A stretch of 64,000 nucleotides of DNA from Rhipicephalus microplus (GCF_043290135.1 NC_134701.1:202187101-202251100), one strand, 5' to 3'; positions 24,201 to 33,899 are shown, counted from the stretch's first letter. A program made the numbers and translations. The notes: generated by a model not told the origin, from the sequence alone.

Positions 24201-24272
24201 GAGCTGCGCAATGCCTCGCCATCGTGTGGGGTGTCCAGAAAGTTCATGTGTTCCCCGCAACGGCATGAGTGA
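21246..24272 (+). CDS. gag-pol: gag-protease-integrase polyprotein lacking RT/RNase H
   Basis: One uninterrupted 1008-codon frame. The start is ATG 21246 (MDLEKLHAIG), since upstream Met codons lie inside the LTR before the TATA box. Residues 26-72 are a charged helix likely to form a coiled coil. Residues about 98-262 are Gag, with a SCAN-like part from 177 (YREKFRKARPEDKE) to an AD-CFLEA block near 260. The CCHC knuckle is C296, C299, H304, C309. Protease has the active site DTG at D409. Integrase has an HHCC finger H646-x6-H653-x29-C683-x2-C686, a catalytic triad D716, D776, E812 (D,D35E), and a GPF module near 952. The C-terminus is VFHINMLKKYELR plus about 20 residues. Only about 95 residues separate protease from integrase and none follow that could be RT. 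All visible catalytic residues are intact. Confidence 0.93.
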   Translation: MDLEKLHAIGTDMGLTGSALQEWVDAERVIERDLRAQVRDEQREKIALEERRLQAEERVLLLKLKLQEQKTGSNAGEIGRPASDDAASPAVMDSCGPHKLLPPFNEMRDDLDAYLQRFERVAVSQEWPRSKWAFSLSLCLTGEALSVISRLDSASATDYDQVKATLLLRFRYTAEGYREKFRKARPEDKETGLQYASRIAGHFDRWMELANVEKTYDALRDVMISEQFMKGCSPTLRVFLKERNCKKLHSLAQNADCFLEAQDLFNLGKDKLSKESSADARKAETAKRQCKGQSLCFLCNKTGHRASECWSRTRNNQSATGWSSGRNGSSVETTRTQEKQLASCALSPKEGDNAETPEKPDEGYVVLQTGETIPVVNMTSTHTPTVADVGTLPVVRGLLEGKTVSVLRDTGCNTVVVREGLVPKEKFTGTTSPVFLLDRTVHHLPEAIVSIETPFFTGVVRVKCMKNPLYDVVLGNIEGARSTELEYSHKPQQHRDYSGENVVRKLANSPVPIIADDTQSDVGNDSGYLPMTVETTCTPHRPADQVPLGDSAAAVKETRATTRLPVLKATATIIDKVTLEEYQRNDPSLRQCYESLGKKLIVKNRETCFFLVDGILYRKHKLLSEKELEQLVVPRQLRETVLKLAHEGILAGHQGISRTTDRILAEFYWPGVQSETKRFVKSCDICQRTVPRHLVGRAPLGTMPIIETPFSRVGIDIIGPLSPTSSKGNRYILTMVDFATRYPDAIALPSSESKVVAEGLMEMLSRVGLPREIVSDRGTSFMSSVMKEFSRLLSIRQLPTTPYHPMANGLVERFNGTLKQMLRRMSRESPKNWDRYLGPLLFTYREMPQKSTGYSPFELLYGRYVRGPMTILRDLWTNPKLDDATKSTYEYIVELRERLQRTCEIASQELAKAHVRQKTYYDRKAKKRDLNVGDKVLVLLPADHNKLILTWKGPFTVTDKKSPVDYAVDLGHRTTVFHINMLKKYELRNASPSCGVSRKFMCSPQRHE

Positions 24273-24472
24273 GTGGTCGTTGGCCTAGGCATCGGGTCAC
24301 GAGCGTACGGTGCCGTGCATTCCGTGTGTGGACGCCCTTGGTACATCATCAAAGACAAAACATTATAACATCGAATGTGTTCAGTTTATGCGTATTGTGA
24401 CAGTTGTCTACTCTATGAACATGTCGACCCTTCTTAACCCAGCGTTTCGCTGTTCTTGAACTGGGGGGAAGA
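24273..24472 (+). other. 3' internal leader with polypurine tract
   Basis: This 200-bp non-coding stretch between the polyprotein stop and the 3' LTR ends in CTGGGGGGAAGA (24461-24472), a polypurine tract directly abutting the LTR. It has no ORF and no RT relic visible to me, so any RT deletion removed the domain cleanly or predates this copy. Confidence 0.75.
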
Positions 24473-25377
24473 TGTGGTAAAAAACGCTGCCCTGGAGAGT
24501 GTACCTCATGCTTTTACGTAGAAAATCGGTGTGCGGGGCCAATTTAGTATTTAAAGGTACGCGGGAATCATTATGATGGTGATAGCGGCAAAACTATGAG
24601 CGCGCCTATGCGCGTGCTCGTGCGCGTTCCACGTGAAAAAGCTCCCGAGCCACGGGGACAGCTCGGCTGACCCCAGAGAGCAGAACGCAAGGAAAGGTTC
24701 GGGCCACGCCCCGGCTGCTCGTTCTGACCCTCCGTGTCCGGGCCTCGTCCCGGCGTTGAAGTCCTCGGCTGCGTCCTGGACTGGGCCTCGCCCCACCTCG
24801 CCAGAGAGCAGAGAGCAAGGGCAGGTTCGGGCCACGCCCCGGCTGCTCGTTCCGACCCTCCGTGTCCGGGCCTCGTCCCGGCGTTGAAGTCCTCGGCTGC
24901 GTCCTGGACTGGGCATCGCCCCACCTCGCACCCACGTTGGTCTGAAGCGGCGTTCGTCACGGCCAGCTGCTGTTCTGGTCTCGGAGCGAGACGCTGTCCC
25001 AGCTCTGTTCGCGGCAGTCGGCGGTACGCTGTTCTCGGTGGCAAGCCCAGGCGTTGACCACCGTACTGGGATGGCCCTGGCGGTTATCTTCTAGACCGAG
25101 CCCCGCCTCGGTAGGAACTCCGCAAGCACCAGGCATCGCGCCTCCTGACTACCAGAGAGCTCAAGGTGAAGAGCAACGTTCACGCCCCAAGCGTAGAATG
25201 TGAGTGAATGAACAAGAACAATAACTCTCTTCGCGTAGGACCGTTAGCGCGTGTATATCTGTGTGAGTTTATGTTGTGTGTATCCATTTGTCCGTCTTCG
25301 TGTGTATAAAAGTCTCTCGTTGTCCTCGAACGTCCTCTGTCCTCATCTGGCTAGCCTGCGCCCACAGTTTCCCCACA
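24473..25377 (+). repeat. 3' LTR (905 bp)
   Basis: Identical to 20270-21174 except C24586 in place of T20383. Its 128-bp tandem units lie at 24675-24930. An open frame runs from the LTR end into the downstream RNase H fragment, but that join is fortuitous. Confidence 0.95.
24675..24930 (+). repeat. 2 x 128-bp tandem repeat in 3' LTR
   Basis: Same units as at 20472-20727, starting at 24675 and 24803. Confidence 0.88.
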
Positions 25378-25382
25378 ATGAG
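25378..25382 (+). repeat. target-site duplication, right copy (ATGAG)
   Basis: Matches 20265-20269. Confidence 0.92.
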
Positions 25383-26270
25383 ATATACAGTGACCATACT
25401 CATCTATATACTGACGCTTCAACTAAAGTAAAAGGGTCTGCAGGGTCGGTGATCTTTCCTGCAACAGCGACAACGGTGAAGTTTCGTTTATCCCACCAGA
25501 CATCATCGACAGCTGCGGAACTTGCTGCTCTACGTAGCGCAATTCAAGTCATTAAACACCAAGAAGCCAAGAAATGGAGCGTGTTCACGGACTCTAAGGC
25601 AGCACTACAGTGTTTGATATTCGCCTTACGCCGGGGACCTCATGAACAACTAGTGCTGGAAATTAGAAAGCTGCTTCACCACCTCTTCGACGAAGGACAC
25701 AGAATCACGTTTCAGTGGCTTCCAAGTCACTGCGGCATATTGGGCAACGAACATGCCGATGCAGCTGCCCGATCAGCACACGAAGATGGTGAAGAAAAAT
25801 CTATACCATTTTCAAGGACTGATGCTGCAATGGCCATCCGAAAAATTGCTAATGCAGAATTAAAATCCCTGTGGAACACCGAGTGCTTACGGCACACGCG
25901 ACTGCGTAGACTGGACACGTCTCGTCGACTCCGGCCTCCGTCTGGACTCTCCCGACTCGAGACAACGGTGCTTTGCCGACTATGGCTTGGTGTCGCCTTC
26001 ACCAAAGCTTTCGCCTTCCGAATCGACATGGAAGACAGTGCTGCTTGCGGTCATTGCGGCAGCGATGAAACTATAGAGCACGTTCTCTGTCAATGCCCTC
26101 GTTACAGCGTGCAAAGACGGCAACTAGCTGCTGCGTTAGCTCGCCTTGACGACAGACCTTTGTCTGAACAATCAGTGCTGGAAAGACGACATGATTTGTG
26201 TGCTCACAGAAAATCAGTGAAGGCTTTACTGAATTTTTTGCGTGGCAGCGGCCTATTGTATAGACTTTAG
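25378..26270 (+). pseudogene. I-like ORF2 copy 1, RNase H and C-terminal part
   Basis: This continues the ORF2 cut at 20269. RNase H residues are visible: D in HLYTDASTK, E in TAAELAALRSA, D in FTDSKAALQ, and the last H/D in PSHCGILGNEHAD. Downstream is a second Cys/His segment CGHCGSDETIEHVLCQCP, the usual C-terminal finger of I-like ORF2, and an end at LLYRL. The frame is open from the junction to the stop at 26268-26270, so this part is undamaged apart from the insertion. RNase H removes the RNA strand of the RNA-DNA hybrid during retrotransposition. Confidence 0.85.
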
Positions 26271-26457
26271 CACCCCAGGTCCCCCCCCCCTCCTTTTTTT
26301 TCTCGCGCGCGTCTATTTCCCTCTTTGCTTTCTTTCCAATCTTTCTTCCCCATTCCCCCATCCCCTAGTGCAGGGTAGCAAACCGGATGCTCCATTTTCT
26401 GGTTAACCTCCCTGCCTTCCCCTCATTTTATTCTCTCTCTTTCTCTCTCTCTCTCTG
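26271..26457 (+). other. 3' UTR and tail of I-like copy 1
   Basis: Contains GTGCAGGGTAGCAAACCGGATG, CTGGTTAACCTCCCTGC and a closing CT-rich run. The same blocks in the same order occur at 41420-41514 and, reversed, at 9780-9910. The element has no poly(A); it ends in TC repeats. Confidence 0.75.
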
Positions 26458-27039
26458 CAATAGCCACTGGCACTGGCCACGTTGAGCTCTGTAATACGAA
26501 AAGTCAACGCAAATAAACATTGTCGTGTGTCATCTGTGAAAGTATTCTGCAGAAAAAAATCGCCCTAGCATTGCTACAATAAACTCTATGTCAAGCTACT
26601 GAGATCTGCACCTAGTACATGGTGATTTTTCTCATATTATGAAGATCACTTTCCTTGAGGTACTAATATATTTGATGCGTATTGAATTGGTTCTGACACA
26701 TCATTGTCAGGTTGCTTATATTGACATAGAGACTCTAATTAGTTGTTCCTTGGTGATTTGCCAAGCATGACTCAGGCCGTGAATACTGGCTCAAAAGAAA
26801 TAGATTTTTCTTCGGGCGCATAAATTTTAATTCAATAAACTGGGCGCAGTTGTAATTGACTTTATATCTAAGAAATTCATTACCCTATTTTAGACTTTAC
26901 CTTTTGACCAATCGTCACGCAGCCCACTCACGACATTACTATACCAATACTAATATTAACGATGGCAACTATTACTACTGTAGAAATTGTGAACACTTGT
27001 ATGAGTGTTTTACAACATGAAACCGGGTTATGAATATGA

Positions 27040-27230
27040 TAGACGTTTTTGTGGAGGGCGCTGGACATTTTGACCATCTGGTGTTCTTTAACGTGCACTC
27101 ACATCGCGCAGTACACCCGCCTCAACTATTTTGCCTTTATTGAAATTACAACGCCGCAACCGGGATCAAACCGCGGCAACCTCCTGGTCAGCAGCTGAGC
27201 AACCTAGCCACTGATCCACCGAGGCGGACT
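27040..27230 (-). mobile_element. diverged Ruka-like SINE remnant
   Basis: The plus strand reads GGAGGGCGCTGGACATTTTG, then TGGTGTTCTTTAACGTGCAC, then CCGGGATCAAACCGCGGCAA, GGTCAGCAGCTGAGCA and CCACCGAGGCGGA. These are the SINE blocks in reverse order, with many substitutions relative to the young copies. Confidence 0.65.
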
Positions 27231-27497
27231 ACTGTAGATAACATATTTAAATGGTTTCAGTTTATACAAGAGAACGTTATTGTGCCATCTCATTTTTCTG
27301 GTACTAGCAGAAAAAAGAAAAACAATTCACAGTAGCAATAGAGGAATGCACACTATAATCACCAATGCACTAGACAGACTCAGCAATATTGTGTTACTAC
27401 ATTTATTTTACTAGTTATTGGAAGTTGCTCAATATTTCAAGATAAACGTTCACTTCCTTGTCTTAGACAAGACGCTTGAAGAGCCCCACACAGTTGT

Positions 27498-27538
27498 TTA
27501 TTTATTTATTTAATTAATTAATTATTTATTTATTTGAA
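27498..27538 (+). repeat. TTTA/TTAA microsatellite
   Basis: TTTATTTATTTA, then TTAATTAATTAA, then TTTATTTATTT. Confidence 0.9.
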
Positions 27539-29619
27539 TTCATTTACATACACAGATACACTAGCACACAGAGGAAAGAGGGAGAGAGCAAGCTGGCAAC
27601 TGCCACCTGGAGGGGCACAACGCCTGCTCACTTTTTCGGGAGGAGAGAAGGAACAGAGGAAACAAAGATTAGAGGGAAGAAAGAGGAAAGAAAATGAGGA
27701 ATGAAAAAAAATGACGAATACTTCGACAAGTATGAATAAAAAACATAAATAAAAATAATAAAAACCGTCTATAAATGGGCGGCCAGGTCCCTTGGGTTCG
27801 AAATTGCAAACACACGAAACAAAATCATTGCCTTTTTTCATGTATGATTGTAGCTAACTTATATACGTCCGAAAATTTCTTATTACTCTCCTAGGTTCTT
27901 TTTCTTTTCAAATATATTTTTCAACAACATTTATGAATGTGAACATAGGTGGAAACCATTGGTGCACCACGGTGAAACTTATATGAATGTGAGCAAAGTA
28001 TTTTACGCATTGTATATCCATGCCCGTCTGCCTCGAAAATGCAAGCTATAACCAAGCCTGGTCCGCAAACTTTCACGCTATTTAATCAGGCATTGAAAAG
28101 AAGCGCAGTGAAAACATTTTATTGTACCCACCGTAAAACAAAAGATAATATAATCTTCCTTGGAGAAACGTAGTCCGAACACACAAAGTGATGCAGGCAT
28201 ACCGAAACACAGCCAAAATTATTTTTATTACTGCTTTCATATGCAGGATTCCTTCAGATCTAAAGCAGCCCTGTCATACTCTCGAGCGCTGCCTGCCATT
28301 TCGTATACTACTTCTGCAAAGTTTGGCTTCACCTCGGGTATTTTTCCATTTTCTCATTTTTACTCTGCCGTGGGTTCAACGAAACCTGCAGCATTTGCTT
28401 CCAGCGTCTTTGTACTCGCATACTGAATCCGGCGACGAGTTCCGTTTTTATACCTCTATGATTTACAAACAGGTACGAGCCTGGAAATGAACGTGTCCGC
28501 TTTGTTCTCAAGACAAGATGGAAAAATCTCTTCGCGATCTACGTTGTATTCCGTGTTGTAATATTAACGCAGGACGTCTCTCTCGATGTTGGTTTAAGGA
28601 GCTCTCTTGTATGTTATCTCTTTTTGTATGTGCGCATCTCGTTTCATACTTTTATTTGTCAGAGGCTGCACGCAAAGAATCTTGGCCGGGCACTTTCACG
28701 GCACGGTAACCAAATATGCTTTCTTAGCGGAAGAATAATAAAAGTGAATGTTGAAGTTTGTTCGGGAGCAATGGCAGGCTCTTCAATACTACGACGGAAC
28801 GTCACGGGAGGAGGTGCCCGGTGTATGTACATACAGGTGCTCACAAATACTCGAACAAATGAGTTCTGACGTTTGGATGTTCTTGTCTTTATTCCATCAC
28901 TAAGAAGGCTCGTGAAGAAAGCTGTTCCGAAAATTGACCTAAGCCGCTTGGGAGGCTTCGGGTATCATTAGCAAAGGCACACGGCAAATGCCGAAGAGCA
29001 CTTGTGACGAAGAAAATCTTTCTGAATTCACCTTCTTTTCTATGAAAATTTTATTACCGCTATATAGAGCTAAAAGAGTCAAGTCTGCTTCCACATATGA
29101 CCCACTTTTCGTCAATTGTCAGCTGTCACTTGTTGTGCAAAAGTAGTAAAAAAAACGCACGGTACCTCCACTATGGACAAATCCGAGAAAGCGCGGAGCA
29201 CGGGAAACCAGCGGTTTCCGTTCATGGAGTTCCCGCTCTTCTGTTTAGCGAAGCGCCAATCACGTAAGTGTTTAAGATAATGATGTGGGGGTTTCTCGGC
29301 CTGAGTAGGATCTTATCAGGAAGATTCGCAAACTTGGTGTGGGACTTGTGTACTACTTTTTGCTCTCGTAGGTTGCATCAAGTAGCGTGGGGTTGTTCCC
29401 ACCACTCAGACGTAGACACGAAGCCACGCAGCGCCTATGTGGAGGGGGCACTTGCGGAGGGGCATTCGCTTGCTCTGCCAGGTGGCCATGCTCTCACTTG
29501 CGCCACTGTGAAGTAGGCAACATATTTTCGAATTGTTTTAGGAATTTCCATTCCATTGTTAATATTACTTGTTGGGTATTTTTCACTATATCATTCTAGA
29601 CCTTTTCCGTTCACTTGCT

Positions 29620-29859
29620 GCCCCTCCGTGATGGTCTAGTGGCTAAGGTACTCGGCTGCTTACCTGCAGGTCGCGGGATCGAATCCCGGCTACGGCGGCT
29701 GCATTTTCGATGGAGGTGGAAATGTTGTAGGCCCGTGTGCTCAGATTTGGGTGCACTTTAAAGAACCCCAGGTGGTCGGAATTTCCGGCGCCCTCCACTA
29801 CGGCGTCTCTCATAATCATATGGTAGGTTTGGGACGTTAAACCCCACAAATAAATCAAT
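29620..29859 (+). mobile_element. Ruka-like tRNA-derived SINE
   Basis: The tRNA-like head has an A box (TGGTCTAGTGGCTAAGG) and a B box (GGGATCGAATCCCGG). The body has GGAGGTGGAAATGTTGTAGG and AGAACCCCAGGTGGTCGGAA, and the tail is AACCCCACAAATAAATCAAT. It is flanked by CCGTTCACTTGCT (29607-29619) and CCGTTCATTTGCT (29860-29872), a 13-bp target duplication with one mismatch. Pol III transcribed and mobilised in trans by a LINE (known for SINEs in general). Confidence 0.85.
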
Positions 29860-29868
29860 CCGTTCATT

Positions 29869-29957
29869 TGCTAGCCTCGTTGCTAGCCTTGCTAACCTTG
29901 TTGCTAGCCTTGTTATGGTCATTTCTAGCCTTGTTAACATTGCTAGCCTTGTTATGG
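29869..29957 (+). repeat. GCTAGCCTTGTT minisatellite
   Basis: About seven diverged 12-15-bp units of GCTAGCCTTG(TT) abut the right target duplication of the SINE. The first unit overlaps the duplication. Confidence 0.75.
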
Positions 29958-32900
29958 CCTGTAGTGAGCGCTTTACTGTGAGCACGATCTTGCCTCGTGA
30001 TACGAATGGGTGCGCGGCAAGATAGTTCCCTAATGTTCTCTGCACCTGAATCATTTATCGAAATAACGTGTCCCGTACATGCGTGCCCGTTTTATTGCGC
30101 CTAAACTGTTCCCATGTATCGACGATGCGGACAAAGCTTTTTTGCAATAGAGTTATCTTCAAAGTGCCACTATTCCTTTATAATGAAGTTGTACATGGCT
30201 GGGTAAAACTAAAAGTTGTTCGTCTTACGTCAAATCCAAAGCTTACCGGCCGCAGAAATCGGACAAGTCTCATTCACAGAACACCACTTTATTGTTGGCC
30301 AACTCCAAATATAGTTTCTGAATAGGCGTAACTGTCAACAGGAAATATTTTAGTGAACAATCTATCCAAATTCAGTGAACCATGGCTATACGATTCAGCA
30401 TCGATTGTTAACCATTTACACTCAGTGTTTGGGTAGCCGTTGTTAAATTGTGGTGCCATGAGTTATTTCAGAAGACACCTAATACAATGACCGTGAAAAT
30501 TTTTGTTTATGAGTGATAACTACCATTGGGTGGCCACCATCTCTAATGATAGGTTAATTATGAAGAATTGGTGACATATAACCCCAACAACATGTCTAGT
30601 AGAGCAAAAAGCACTGGCCATAAAGTGCTTTCTTGTGAATAATTAAATTAATGTGTAGTTATTTTATACTATTCTCAGCGAAGAATTCAACGCTTACTTC
30701 AGGATACTAAACTTTTCTAAACGTTCAAAATAGCCTCCTTTCACGTTGAACTTTCTGTGCATTAAAATTTCGTTATGTAGTATATCCCCGGTGATGATAA
30801 TTCACGCTTATTCCCAACTTCCCGCCAGCTCACCTTGGTATACTGACTCGATGACATATAATCTGCGAAGCGGCCACTATTCACTATCGCATCAAGTCAA
30901 ATTGAGATATTGACACACATTGTGAGACAACTGAGGCGACACAATTTCTCAAAACTACACATATCGTATTACGCGTCTGTCGACGGCTGAAACAAAGAAC
31001 TCACTTGCGCACAACGTGACACACGTTTTTGTTCTTCCTTTTTAGACTTCTCATGTAGAATGCATAAATTACAGCTTCCACGGTTGTTCTATCACAGAAG
31101 AAGGATGGCGCAGGCGGGTAGAACGACACAAATTGCAGCACAACCGCTTCACGCGTAAGGCCGATAACGGGGCACAAAAGGCGGGACCGCAGCGCGTCGC
31201 TACGCTTCCACGCCGCACCATAAATTTAACGCGCACGTCCGAAGCGAAACGCTGAGAGATATTTACGCATGCACCTCAATAAAGAAAAAAAAAGTGGCTG
31301 CGTTGCAAGGGGGTTCTTAAACGTGTACGCGTTCTTATTTACCATCGCCTTGTGTAGCGCGCCGCGGTCGTAATAGACAGCTCTGCAGACGCATAATGTA
31401 CATACGGTCACCGCGAAAATAAGGAAGCTCCCTCTTTTGAGCAGTGCACCTGTAATTTGGAAACGGGATTACTTTTTTTTAATCATTGTAGTTGCTGCTT
31501 AACTATACAGTTCGTCTAAGTGAGCCACGGCATCACTCGAGACACGTGCTGCCGTCGCTATTCGGCAGAATGAAGGTCTTGGCACTCAAAGAAACAAAAG
31601 TGAAACAATGGCACTAATAACTGGGAAACGCTCCAGTCCTATACGATTAAGTCTCTAATGATTGTCAGCTTCGTTGTACCTGTTACGCTGGTGGTGTCTC
31701 TGCGTGTATTCACTTCGCACTCACTTTACAGCAGGGCAGGGGTTTTTTTGTGTTCAAGCTTTCGGGCCTTCCAGGGCTGCACTCTTCGTCCCCGATAATC
31801 TTCACCTTAACTTCTTGATTGCAGTATTTTATGGGAGAAATTTGCAGCCAGTAATTATAGTACAAAAAAGTACAATAATAGCTGTGGGTATAGCTACAAA
31901 GCTTATCAATAGTGTCAAATAAATTATCCCATTTCAAGTCCACTAACCTGGCGTCTTTTGTGTTCTTAAAGTATAACGTACGAACACTGAAAGAACACCA
32001 TCACAGAGGCAAAAAACAAAATCAAAGCTAGGCGCCTACAGAAAGCTGAGCAACAACAGCCAAAAACCACGAAATAGGTTGGAAACATAAACCACGAGAA
32101 ATGCCGCCGTGGTAAGAAGCACGTACGCGCGTTTCTTCATTCTAAAATAACTCACTCTATTGTGACATTACGCCATCCAGTCAACAAAACACGCCAACAA
32201 CCTTAGTCGCTCCAGAATTATGTTTGCCTTTTGGGTTGGCATATATACAACAGAGTAAGGCTCGCTTTGCTCCTGCAGTTTAGTTCTTGCTCGCGGGGCA
32301 TCTTGCAGTCGCCGAAGCATTTTGCGAGTTTCTTTATGGTGCAGCTGCTTGGGGTTCCTCGGAAACTTTTTTCTCTTGCTTCTAGCAGTTGCCTGCTGTT
32401 CGATTACGGTTCCGTGTCACTTTCAGGCACAAGAAGTTTTCACGCACAACTTCATGCACCGATACGTTGCCAGACTGGAACTTTTGTTCTTTCATTTCTC
32501 TTTCAACCCGACTTGTCTTTTTTCTTTTTTGCTGACCCGGCTGTTTCTAGGTTTCGCCTTTTCGTTACATGTCGTCAACAGGAAGGCGGTCTACGTAGAC
32601 TGCTCATGACATGGCTATGTCCAAATTGTACACGGTACTTGAGCAGAGTTTGCCTGACACTGAGACGACCAGGTATTATCAGGACCAGAAAAAAATTAAT
32701 TTTCCTTCTGCTCGAATGCACGTTCTGAGTATGAGTTAAGTGAGCCAGCTGTATGAGACATAAAACATGGAGCAAGCAAGCGTGCAAAAAAAATCTTACG
32801 CAGAGCAACGATAGCTTCTCTCATTTTTTTTTCTTTTGTCATGGATATAAAGTCTAAATAAATGCGTTAGACACGTGTCAGAAGAGATAGTGATACAGGA

Positions 32901-32974
32901 AAAAGTCATGCTACCACCTTTAAAAGAAATTGGAGGATGTTCACTACACAAAATAAGACGCCCGTAAACAAACC
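29958..32974. other. gene-free stretch
   Basis: No gene can be supported. A GC-richer block at about 31080-31430 (with GCGCGCCGCGG) could be a CpG-rich regulatory region. A frame open at 32231-32728 (165 codons from a TTG, no domain, Phe/Ser/Leu-rich) follows an ATATATAC box at 32241. I do not regard it as a gene without homology. Confidence 0.4.
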
Positions 32975-32975
32975 A

Positions 32976-33009
<34 letters not shown>

Positions 33010-33048
33010 ACGCACACGCACACACACACACGCGCGCGCGCACGCACG

Positions 33049-33088
<40 letters not shown>

Positions 33089-33121
33089 CACACACACACA
33101 CGCATGCACGCACGCACACAT
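32975..33121 (+). repeat. CA/CG-rich microsatellite
   Basis: Long CA runs with interspersed CGCACG and CGCGCG variants. It directly precedes a SINE and reappears as pure CA on its other side. Thr-His and Val-Cys repeat frames here are artefacts. Confidence 0.95.
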
Positions 33122-33366
33122 GCCCCGCCGCAGTGGTCTAGTGGCTAAGGTACTCGGCTGCTTACCCGCAGGTCACGGGTTCGAATCCCAGCTGCGGCGG
33201 CTGCATTTCCGATGGAGGCGGAAATGTTTTAGGCCCGTGTGCTCAGATTTGGGTGCACGTTAAAGAACCCCGGGTGGTCGAAATTTCCGGAGCCCTCCAC
33301 TACGGCGTCTCTCATAATCATATGGTGGTTTTAGGACGGTAAACCCCACATATCAATCAATCAATC

Positions 33367-33368
<2 letters not shown>
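33122..33368 (+). mobile_element. Ruka-like SINE inside a CA microsatellite
   Basis: Starts GCCCCGCCGCAGTGGTCTAG, with B box GGTTCGAATCCCAGC, body GATGGAGGCGGAAATG and GTGGTCGAAATTTCCGG, and tail ATCAATCAATCAATCAA. It is flanked on both sides by CA repeats, so the target duplication cannot be told from the microsatellite. Confidence 0.88.

Positions 33369-33413
<45 letters not shown>
33367..33413 (+). repeat. CA microsatellite (right of SINE)
   Basis: About 22 pure CA units directly after the SINE tail. Confidence 0.95.
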
Positions 33414-33415
<2 letters not shown>

Positions 33416-33899
33416 GCTTACTGTCTTGAATGCAGTAGAAAAAATGCCGCCATTTCCACAAAGTGAATAATGATGAAGAAGGTTGCTCTGAACTAATCGG
33501 GAGAGCCCATGAATCTTCCGTATACGAGTCCTCCACCATCTTATACAGACGTGACACGTTGTTAAAGGCGTGATTATACATACACTTACATATACACAAG
33601 ATGTAATCATTTACACTTCATACAAGAGTTACCATACTCATTACAAAGCTGTGGGACATGTTTTCACTTTAAAGGTTTCATTATTGTAGCTGGTCAAGTA
33701 TGGGATGAGAAGATTTTGAATTAGAGGTAGCGTTTGAAAGTTGCAGAAGGCAATGCCAATACAGGTCCCGAGTTGAGGTTCTCTTGCCACCGTTTGCGTG
33801 CCGCGTCTGCTGCGCGGGCTCTTCTTCTCGGGTCCACCTGTCAACGAGCCTTCATCGCAGCACCAAGTGTACCAAATGCCCTACAGATGTGTGGGGGTT

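Larger units (their letters stand above)
20270..25377 (+). mobile_element. recent RT-less Ty3/gypsy-type LTR retrotransposon
   Basis: The element has two 905-bp LTRs (TGTGG...CCACA), a perfect ATGAG target duplication, a primer-binding site at 21180, a polypurine tract at 24461-24472, and one uninterrupted ORF for gag, protease and integrase. The interior is only 3298 bp. I find no RT or RNase H motif in any frame of it (no F/YxDD box, no RNase H D-E-D set). The LTRs differ at a single position that I could find (T20383 versus C24586), so the insertion is very young. It is nested in the RNase H part of I-like copy 1, in the same orientation. The integrase type and 5-bp duplication place it in Ty3/gypsy. 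It must have depended on RT supplied by another element. Confidence 0.9.
16346..26457 (+). mobile_element. I-like non-LTR retrotransposon, copy 1 (interrupted)
   Basis: The order ORF1 (CCHC knuckles), ORF2 (APE endonuclease, RT, RNase H) and a TC-rich 3' end is that of I-clade elements. The element is 5'-truncated within ORF1 compared with copy 2. It is split at 20269/25378 by an LTR retrotransposon; without that insertion it is about 5.0 kb. The RNase H frame resumes exactly after the inserted element and one copy of its target duplication. Several frameshifts and stops make it inactive. The 5' junction shows an 11-bp microduplication (16346-16356 and 16357-16367). No target-site duplication was found. 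Confidence 0.82.
26458..29606. other. gene-free stretch with decayed repeats
   Basis: No gene can be supported. Contents: an old SINE remnant (27040-27230), an ATTT/TTAA microsatellite (27498-27538), and a minus-strand-looking repeat at about 27545-27720 (complement reads GCAGGCGTTGTGCCCCTCC, then GTGGCAGTTGCCAGC) that resembles a tick retrotransposon 3' UTR from memory. Frames at 28160-28500 are open up to 100 codons without recognisable domains. Confidence 0.45.

Noticed and set aside
25251..25377. A fused protein of LTR-encoded residues plus RNase H (frame 25251-26270)
   Set aside because: The frame crosses the LTR end by chance. The RNase H belongs to the ORF2 interrupted at 20269.
29640..29690. 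Functional tRNA gene at the SINE heads (also 33130, 33910 and 59060)
   Set aside because: The A and B boxes are tRNA-derived, but the downstream body and tail repeat identically at four loci, which marks them as SINEs.
32231..32728. 165-codon plus-strand frame after an ATATATA box
   Set aside because: It starts at TTG, the composition is Phe/Ser/Leu-rich, and there is no recognisable domain or splice context.
32796..33263. Cys-Val and Thr-His repeat proteins
   Set aside because: They are translations of the CA microsatellite.
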